Below are positions 58,822-64,000 of a stretch of 64,000 nt of DNA, piece by piece. The stretch is from Actinoplanes subtropicus (lineage in GTDB: Bacteria; Actinomycetota; Actinomycetes; Mycobacteriales; Micromonosporaceae), in assembly GCF_000721705.1 (NCBI RefSeq), contig NZ_JOJL01000001.1:186001-250000 (forward strand). The letters are read 5' to 3'. Made by a program: the position numbers and the translations under genes. The stretch's first letter is position 1. Each line of letters opens with the position of its first letter. The notes under the pieces were generated by a model, which was not told the origin of the DNA, made no database searches, and saw only the letters and a program-made list of their open reading frames with translations.

Positions 58822-59643
58822 ATGGCTACGATCACGACCACGGACGGCACGGAGATCTTCTACAAGGACTGGGGGACCGGCCGGCCGATCGTCTTCAGTC
58901 ACGGGTGGCCGTTGACGGCCGACGACTGGGACGCCCAGATGATGTTCTTCCTCGGCCACGGGTACCGGGTCATCGCGCACGATCGGCGCGGGCACGGCCG
59001 CTCCGCGCAGGTGGATGGCGGGCACGACATGGACCACTACGCCGACGACCTGGCCGCACTGACCGCGCACCTCGACCTGCGCGACGCCGTGCACGTCGGG
59101 CACTCGGCCGGCGGCGGTGAGGTGGCCCGCTACGTCGCCCGGCACGGCGAGAGCCGGGTGGCCAAGGTGGTACTGATCAGCGCGGTGCCGCCGTACGTGA
59201 TGGCGGCCGAGGGCCGGCCCGACGGCGCGCCCAAGAGCGTCTTCGACGGCTGGCGGGCCCAGGTCGCCGGCCACCGGGCCGACTTCTACCGGGGCATAGC
59301 GTCCGGCCCGTTCTACGGCTTCAACCGGCCGGATGCCACCGTCTCCGAGGCGGTGATCGACAACTGGTGGCGCCAGGCCATGTCCGGCGCGGCGATCGCC
59401 CAGCACGACGAGATCGCCGCCTTCTGCGAGGACTTCACCGAGGACCTCAAGAAGATCAGCGTCCCGGTGCTGGTCCTGCACGGCGAGGACGACCAGATCG
59501 TCAATCCCGAGACCACCGCGCCGCGGTCGGCCGAGCTGGTCGCCAACGGCACGCTCAAGACCTACCCGGGCTTCCCGCACGGGATGCCGACCACGCACGC
59601 CGACGTGATCAACGCCGACCTGCTGGCCTTCATCCGGTCCTGA
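58822..59643 (+). CDS. Alpha/beta-hydrolase of the cofactor-free chloroperoxidase family
   Basis: This 273-residue protein has VFSHGWPLTADDW (oxyanion His-Gly), IAHDRRGHGRSAQ, nucleophile motif GHSAGGGEVARYVARHG, acid region LVLHGEDDQIV and final His in GFPHGMPTTHADVIN. Length and pattern match non-haem chloroperoxidases/perhydrolases and related esterases. ATG 58822 has GAAGGCGGA upstream. It converges with the SARP gene, with the two coding ends overlapping by 14 bp. Confidence 0.9.
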   Translation: MATITTTDGTEIFYKDWGTGRPIVFSHGWPLTADDWDAQMMFFLGHGYRVIAHDRRGHGRSAQVDGGHDMDHYADDLAALTAHLDLRDAVHVGHSAGGGEVARYVARHGESRVAKVVLISAVPPYVMAAEGRPDGAPKSVFDGWRAQVAGHRADFYRGIASGPFYGFNRPDATVSEAVIDNWWRQAMSGAAIAQHDEIAAFCEDFTEDLKKISVPVLVLHGEDDQIVNPETTAPRSAELVANGTLKTYPGFPHGMPTTHADVINADLLAFIRS

Positions 59644-61306
59644 CCGGCCGGAACCAGCGGGCCCCTTCAGCGGGGCCCGCTGGAGGGGAACTCCGCAGGC
59701 CGTGACGTAGCTCGGCGGCGACCGCGGCCAGCGACAGCCGCGGCCGGGCGCTCAGCCGGGCGGCCAGGATGGCCAGTGCCAGGGGGAACCGCCCGCACAA
59801 CTCGACGATCTCGTCGACGACCTCGGCCTCCGCCGCGAGGTCGGCGGTGGACCGGTTCGGCGACCGTTCGAGCCGCCGGCGGAACAGCGCCCGGGCCGAG
59901 GCCGCGTCCGGCAGCTCGATGTGCATCAGGTCGGCCCCGTCCAGCGCGGCCAGGCCGATCAGCGGTGACCGGCTGGACACGAGCACCATCGACCGCGCCG
60001 AGCTCGGCAGCAGCGGGCGTACCTGGGCGACGTCCCGCGCGTCGTCGAGCAGCAGCAGGATCCGCCGGCCCGCGATCAGGCTCCGATACGCGCCGATGCG
60101 ACCCTCGACCGTCGCCGGGACCCGGGATTCGGGCATGCCGAGCGAGGTGAGCAGCGCGCGCAGTGCCTCTTCGACCGGGAGGCTGCCCTCGCCGGCCGCC
60201 CGTCCGCGGAGGTCGAGGTGGAGCTGCCCGTCGGCGAACTCGTCGGCGACGAGGTGGGCGAAATGGGTGGCGAGCGCCGACTTCCCGACACCGCCCATGC
60301 CGTCCAGGCCGACGATGAGCGGGCTCGCCCGCACCTCGGCGAGCAGACCGGTGAGCGTGGCGAGCTCGTTCGCGCGGCCGGCGAAGGTCGGCAGGTCAGG
60401 CGGAAGCTGGGCCGGCCGGGTCACCAGCGCCGGCGGCACGGCGACCGGGCGGCCGGCCCGGTCGTCCTCGCCGGGGACGGGTTGCATCCCGTACGCGGGA
60501 TCGAGAACACGCCGATGCGCCTCCCGGAGCGCCTGGCCGGGGTCGATGCCGAGATCGTCGGCAAGCCGGTCCCGGACCACCCGGAACGCCGCGAGTGCCT
60601 CCGCCTGCTGCCCGTCCGCGGCCAGGGTGGTGATGAGACTGGCCTGCACCTGCTCGTGCAACGGCGCCATCCCGCCGGCCAGCCGCAGTGCGGGCAGCAC
60701 CCGGTCCGGCTGGCGCAGCGCGGCGGCGAGGCCGGCCGCCGAACCGCACGCGGCGTAGAACTCGCCGTCCAGCGCGGCGGCGATCGACATCGCGGCCGAT
60801 CCCCGCATGAGCGCGTCCGCGGTGGAACCGTTCCACAGCCGGAGCGCGTCGACGTACTGGTCGAGCGCGTCGTGCGGGCGCCCCGCGGCCCGGCTGGTAT
60901 GCGCGGCCCGGACCAGCATGCGGAAGCGCGCCAGGTCCAGTTCGTCCGGCCCGACGGCGATCTGATAGCCGTTGCCGCGCCGGATGAGGTACGAGCCCGT
61001 CTCGCGGGGAGAGAGGGCCGGCTCGAGCAGCCGCCGCAGCGTGCCGACGTACTTGTGCAGGATGTTGAGCGCGCTGTACGGCGCGTCCTCGCCCCACACC
61101 AGGTCGATCAGGTCATCGGTGGTCACCGGCCGGCCGGCGCGGGCGAGCAGGAGCGCCAGCACGTACGCCTGCTGCGGCGGACCGATCTCCTGCTCGACCC
61201 CGTCCTGCCAGAGCCGCAGAGAACCGAGGATCTGCAACCGCGGGCCCTGGCCGGAAGCCGGTTGGGGCGGCCGCGGGGGATGAAGTGCTACTACCGAGGC
61301 GGGCAC
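59630..61306 (-). CDS. SARP-family regulator with ATPase domain (AfsR-like, truncated)
   Basis: This 558-residue protein has an OmpR-like winged helix at about 22-110 (LQILGSLRLWQDGVEQEIGPPQQ, LIDLVWGEDAPYSALNILHKYVGTLRRLLEP), a bacterial transcriptional activation domain (about 115-265), then an NB-ARC ATPase with Walker A GMGGVGKSALA (about 340-350) and Walker B RILLLLDDARD. The TPR region of full-length AfsR (~1000 residues) is absent. GTG 61306 is the only suitable start. It is divergent from another SARP gene, with a repeat-containing region between. Confidence 0.9.
   Translation of the reverse strand: MPASVVALHPPRPPQPASGQGPRLQILGSLRLWQDGVEQEIGPPQQAYVLALLLARAGRPVTTDDLIDLVWGEDAPYSALNILHKYVGTLRRLLEPALSPRETGSYLIRRGNGYQIAVGPDELDLARFRMLVRAAHTSRAAGRPHDALDQYVDALRLWNGSTADALMRGSAAMSIAAALDGEFYAACGSAAGLAAALRQPDRVLPALRLAGGMAPLHEQVQASLITTLAADGQQAEALAAFRVVRDRLADDLGIDPGQALREAHRRVLDPAYGMQPVPGEDDRAGRPVAVPPALVTRPAQLPPDLPTFAGRANELATLTGLLAEVRASPLIVGLDGMGGVGKSALATHFAHLVADEFADGQLHLDLRGRAAGEGSLPVEEALRALLTSLGMPESRVPATVEGRIGAYRSLIAGRRILLLLDDARDVAQVRPLLPSSARSMVLVSSRSPLIGLAALDGADLMHIELPDAASARALFRRRLERSPNRSTADLAAEAEVVDEIVELCGRFPLALAILAARLSARPRLSLAAVAAELRHGLRSSPPAGPAEGARWFRPVRTG
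59654..59683. terminator. Hairpin terminator inside the SARP 3' end
   Basis: CCAGCGGGCCCC (59654-59665) and GGGGCCCGCTGG (59672-59683) form a perfect 12-bp stem with a 6-nt loop, 10 bp after the hydrolase stop at 59643. The same bases encode the last codons of the SARP gene on the other strand. Confidence 0.7.
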
Positions 61307-61352
61307 GTTCGACTCCCATCCTGGGTCGATGCTGTGCCGAGTCTGTCCGACT

Positions 61353-61392
61353 CCACTGAACGATCACTGCAATCGCACTGACTTCGTCACTT
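61353..61392. promoter_or_regulatory. 11-bp-spaced direct repeats between divergent SARP genes
   Basis: NCACTG hexamers occur at 61353 (CCACTG), 61364 (TCACTG) and 61375 (GCACTG), exactly one helical turn apart, followed by a weaker TCACTT at 61387. SARP proteins bind direct repeats with 11-bp or 22-bp spacing, so this is a likely operator for one or both neighbours. Confidence 0.5.
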
Positions 61393-61458
61393 GCACTGTC
61401 TTCGACTCCAGCGGACGCTGGAGGCCACGGCTTGGTCGGCTCCGGAGGTGGTTGCGCG

Positions 61459-64000
61459 ATGGCGGCGTCGGTCGTTGCGCCGTCGCTGCGGATCCTCGGA
61501 CCGCTGCAAGTCCGGCGCGGCGGTGTCGAGCTCGATCCCGGCCCGCGCCAGCAGGCTCTCCTGCTTGCCGTTCTGCTGGCGCGGACGGGTCAGCCGGTCA
61601 GCGTGGATGAGTTGATCGATGTGCTCTGGCCGCAGGACGCACCGTCGAGCGCGGTCAACATCATCCAGAAGCATGTCGGCGCCTTGCGGCGGCTCCTCGA
61701 GCCCGATCTCCTCCACCGGGACGGCGGCTCGTACCTGCGACTCCACGGCAACGGATACCTTTTGGCGGCCGGCGCCGACGTGGTGGATCTCGTCGCGTTC
61801 CGGAATCTCACCGGTTCGGCCCGGGCCGCCCTTGCCGGACAGGACCGCGAAGAGTCGCTCGATTGCTATGCGGATGCCCTGGCGCTGTGGCGAGGTCCCG
61901 CGGGCGACCCGCTCAACCACGGCTCGTCCGCGAAGCATGTCTTCGCCGCGCTCGACGACGAGTTCTTCACCGCCTGTGTGGCGGCGGCCGATCTTTCGGT
62001 GTCGCTCGGCCGGCCGCAACGCGTCCTGCGCCAGTTGCGCCTGGCCGCTTCGATGGCTCCGCTGCACGAGCCCGTCCAGGCCGCCCTGGTCTCGGCCCTG
62101 AGCGCGGCCGGTAACCAGGCCGAAGCCCGATCGCTGTTGGATGTCGTCGGCGTGCGGCTGGCCGAGGGATTCGGTGTCGACCCCGGTCCGGCGCTGCGAG
62201 CCGCGCACCGGTGGACCCTCGGCAGGACCCTCCTGCCGGCGGGCGCCATTGTGGGCCGGACCGAGGAACTGACGGTACTGCGCCGTGGGGTGGCGAGGGC
62301 TCTCGCCGGCGGGACCGGGCTGATCCTGGTGGAGGGAGAGCCCGGGGTGGGCAAGACTCGCCTGCTCGAGGAGACCGCGGCGGAGGCGGAAGAGCGCGGT
62401 GCGCTGGTGGTCTGGGGTCAATGTCTGGAGGGTGACGGCACCCCCGCGATGTGGCCGTGGGTGCAAGCGGTCGGCTCGCTCCTCGACCGTCTGCCCGCCG
62501 ACGCTCGGAGCGAGTGGCTCGCCGGCGAACTCGGCCGGCTGGTCACCGGCAACGACGCCGACCTGGACACGCCGGTGCAACCGGACAGCGGAACTCAGTT
62601 CCAACTGTTCGAGCGGGTGGCCGACATCGTTGCGGACGCGGCTTCCCATGGCCGCCTGCTGCTGGTCCTGGACGACCTCCAATGGGCGGATCATGCCTCG
62701 CTGGATCTGTTCGGCCACCTCGGCGGCCGGCTGGCCGCCGGTGTGGCGCTGGTCGGCGCGTTCCGCACCCACGCTCCGGTTCCCGGGTCGGAGCTCACCC
62801 GGATGCTGGCCCGGGTGAGCAGGGTAGCCGGCCATCGTCGCATCCGCCTCGGACCTCTCGGCCAGGACGAGGTCACGCAGCTCGTGCACCGAGTGACCGG
62901 ACGGATGCCGACTTCCGTCGTCTCGCACGACATCCGGGCCCGGACCGGGGGTAACCCGTTCTTCGTACGCGAGCTGTCGCGCCTGCTCACGGCCGGCGAC
63001 ACTGCCTTCGACGGTGAAGAGGCGGTACGGACGGGCCTGCCGTCCGCCGTCCGCGACGTCGTCCAGGACCGGATGGCGGAGCTCGACCGCAACACCCGCC
63101 GGCTGCTGCAGATCGCGGCGCTGATCGGCCGGGAGGTGGATGTCGGCCTGCTGGCGCGGGTCGCCGGGCTGGAGGCCCGGGCCTGCCTGCGCGGACTGGA
63201 ACCGGTCGAGGAACTCGGACTGATCGGGCCGATGCCCGGCAACCCCTTCTCGGTACGGTTCGCTCACGACCTGGTGCGCGAGTCGGTCGTGCGGACCACA
63301 CCGCCGCAGAACACCCCGGCGATCCACCTACGGATCGCGGACGCCATGGGGAACAACCAACCGTTCGGTGAGCCCGTCGCCGAGCGACTCGCCCATCACC
63401 TGTGGGAAGCGGGGCCGCTCGCCGACCCCGCCCGTACCGCGGCTGCCCTCGTACGTGCGGGCCGGAGCGCAGCGGTCAAGTTCGCGTTCGATGCCGGCGA
63501 GCGGCACCTGCGAGCGGCGGTCTCGGTGGCGCGATCGGCCGGCCTGGCCGAGGGTGAGCTCGCCGCGCTGTCGCAACTCACCATGGTGCTCGGGATGCAG
63601 ACGGGGTATCTCGGCGCCCCGCCCGACATCCTGGAACGGTCCGAAGAACTCGCCCGCAGCCTCGGCCGGGAACTGGAGGCGACGAGTTTCCTGTTCACCC
63701 GCTGGACCGGGTACTCACAGGGCGTCCAGATCCAGGCGAGCGGGCGGCTGGCGGGCCGGTTGCGCGAGCGGGGCGAGGCGTCGGCCAACGCCGTCGTACG
63801 CGGGTACGGCTGGCTCGCGTGGGGCGTACACCAATGGGAGATCGGCGACATCGGCGAGGCCCTGCGATACCTGAGGATGTCCACAGAGGCGACGTCGGAC
63901 GGTTCCGTCCGGCTGGAGCACGCGCCGCTGCTGCGCGACCTGAAATTGCTCTCGGCCGGGATGCTCGGGTTGATGACGACCCTTCATGGCGACGTGCCGG
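61459..64000 (+). CDS. SARP-family ATPase regulator, C-terminus outside window
   Basis: The frame runs from ATG 61459 (GGAGGTGG 7 nt upstream) to the right edge, 847 codons. An OmpR-like winged helix at the N-terminus (LRILGPLQVRRGGVELDPGPRQQ, DELIDVLWPQDAPSSAVNIIQKHVGALRRLLEP) and an activation domain to about 250 are followed by a guanylate-cyclase-associated-type AAA ATPase with Walker A GEPGVGKTRLLEE (about 295) and Walker B LLLVLDDLQWADH (about 400). TPR-like repeats fill the rest. It probably regulates a pathway beyond the window or its divergent neighbour. Confidence 0.9.
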   Translation, partial: MAASVVAPSLRILGPLQVRRGGVELDPGPRQQALLLAVLLARTGQPVSVDELIDVLWPQDAPSSAVNIIQKHVGALRRLLEPDLLHRDGGSYLRLHGNGYLLAAGADVVDLVAFRNLTGSARAALAGQDREESLDCYADALALWRGPAGDPLNHGSSAKHVFAALDDEFFTACVAAADLSVSLGRPQRVLRQLRLAASMAPLHEPVQAALVSALSAAGNQAEARSLLDVVGVRLAEGFGVDPGPALRAAHRWTLGRTLLPAGAIVGRTEELTVLRRGVARALAGGTGLILVEGEPGVGKTRLLEETAAEAEERGALVVWGQCLEGDGTPAMWPWVQAVGSLLDRLPADARSEWLAGELGRLVTGNDADLDTPVQPDSGTQFQLFERVADIVADAASHGRLLLVLDDLQWADHASLDLFGHLGGRLAAGVALVGAFRTHAPVPGSELTRMLARVSRVAGHRRIRLGPLGQDEVTQLVHRVTGRMPTSVVSHDIRARTGGNPFFVRELSRLLTAGDTAFDGEEAVRTGLPSAVRDVVQDRMAELDRNTRRLLQIAALIGREVDVGLLARVAGLEARACLRGLEPVEELGLIGPMPGNPFSVRFAHDLVRESVVRTTPPQNTPAIHLRIADAMGNNQPFGEPVAERLAHHLWEAGPLADPARTAAALVRAGRSAAVKFAFDAGERHLRAAVSVARSAGLAEGELAALSQLTMVLGMQTGYLGAPPDILERSEELARSLGRELEATSFLFTRWTGYSQGVQIQASGRLAGRLRERGEASANAVVRGYGWLAWGVHQWEIGDIGEALRYLRMSTEATSDGSVRLEHAPLLRDLKLLSAGMLGLMTTLHGDVP

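Overview
The window is high-GC actinobacterial DNA. Gene content and style (leaderless TAnnnT-N6/7-start promoters, many GTG starts, a SARP/LAL regulator pair, ECF42 plus DGPF protein, DUF2332, MpaB-type oxygenase, RDD protein with PPPGQGY repeats) fit Micromonosporaceae, most likely Actinoplanes or a close relative. This is an inference from gene content; no 16S or other phylogenetic marker is present.

Layout. 0-8 kb: a membrane alpha/beta-hydrolase cut by the left edge, a PAS-GGDEF diguanylate cyclase, an acyl-CoA dehydrogenase, a stand-alone LigD-type polymerase with a DUF1905/YdeI protein, gene debris, and a STAS-HD signalling protein. 8-13.5 kb: a GlxA-type AraC regulator, glucose-6-phosphate dehydrogenase, an MFS exporter and a GT-C-like membrane protein whose start codon is unclear. 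13.6-16.3 kb: overlapping cobL-cobM-cobK (minus strand). 16.5-19.6 kb: an extracytoplasmic flavin module (ferric-reductase-like flavoprotein, exported FMN-binding protein, ApbE). 20-22 kb: a receptor Ser/Thr kinase. 22-28.3 kb: a tightly overlapping salicylate-to-CoA catabolic operon (aryl-AMP ligase, NDP-forming CoA ligase, salicylyl-CoA 5-hydroxylase-like monooxygenase) with a PaaX-type regulator. 28.4-31.6 kb: divergent genes, namely a frameshifted alpha/beta-hydrolase, a cyclase/kynurenine-formamidase-fold enzyme and a TPP enzyme.

31.6-36.8 kb: a stand-alone class III nucleotide cyclase with unusual specificity residues, a beta-rich partner, a divergent patatin phospholipase and a LAL regulator. 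36.8-42.3 kb: GMC oxidase, MpaB-type oxygenase, DUF2332 protein and an ArsR-like winged-helix protein. Two unrelated tandem repeats follow (42.2-42.7 kb), then DUF218 and Eis-type GNAT genes. 44.8-47.4 kb: tRNA-Gly, tRNA-Cys and tRNA-Val followed by an accessory patch with an HNH nuclease and a Cys-rich protein. 47.4-51 kb: a scarred ABC-2 transporter locus, in which the 5' end of a dxr gene is fused to a beheaded permease and the ATPase gene carries a frameshift.

51-56.2 kb: RDD protein, then a three-gene set that I consider the best candidate for an undescribed system: a 1054-residue PqqD-like/M50 protease/cNMP-like/FecR-like membrane protein, a small zinc-finger protein, and a leader-like Ca2+-loop protein. 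56.2-59.6 kb: ECF42 sigma factor with its DGPF partner and an apparent ECF42 promoter, a TPR protein behind a 19-codon ORF, and a chloroperoxidase-like hydrolase. 59.6-64 kb: two divergent SARP-type ATPase regulators sharing an intergenic region with 11-bp-spaced repeats; the last one runs off the window.

Two genes (28.9 and 50.2 kb) are each broken by what looks like one missing base in a short C or G run. These may be sequence errors or real mutations.
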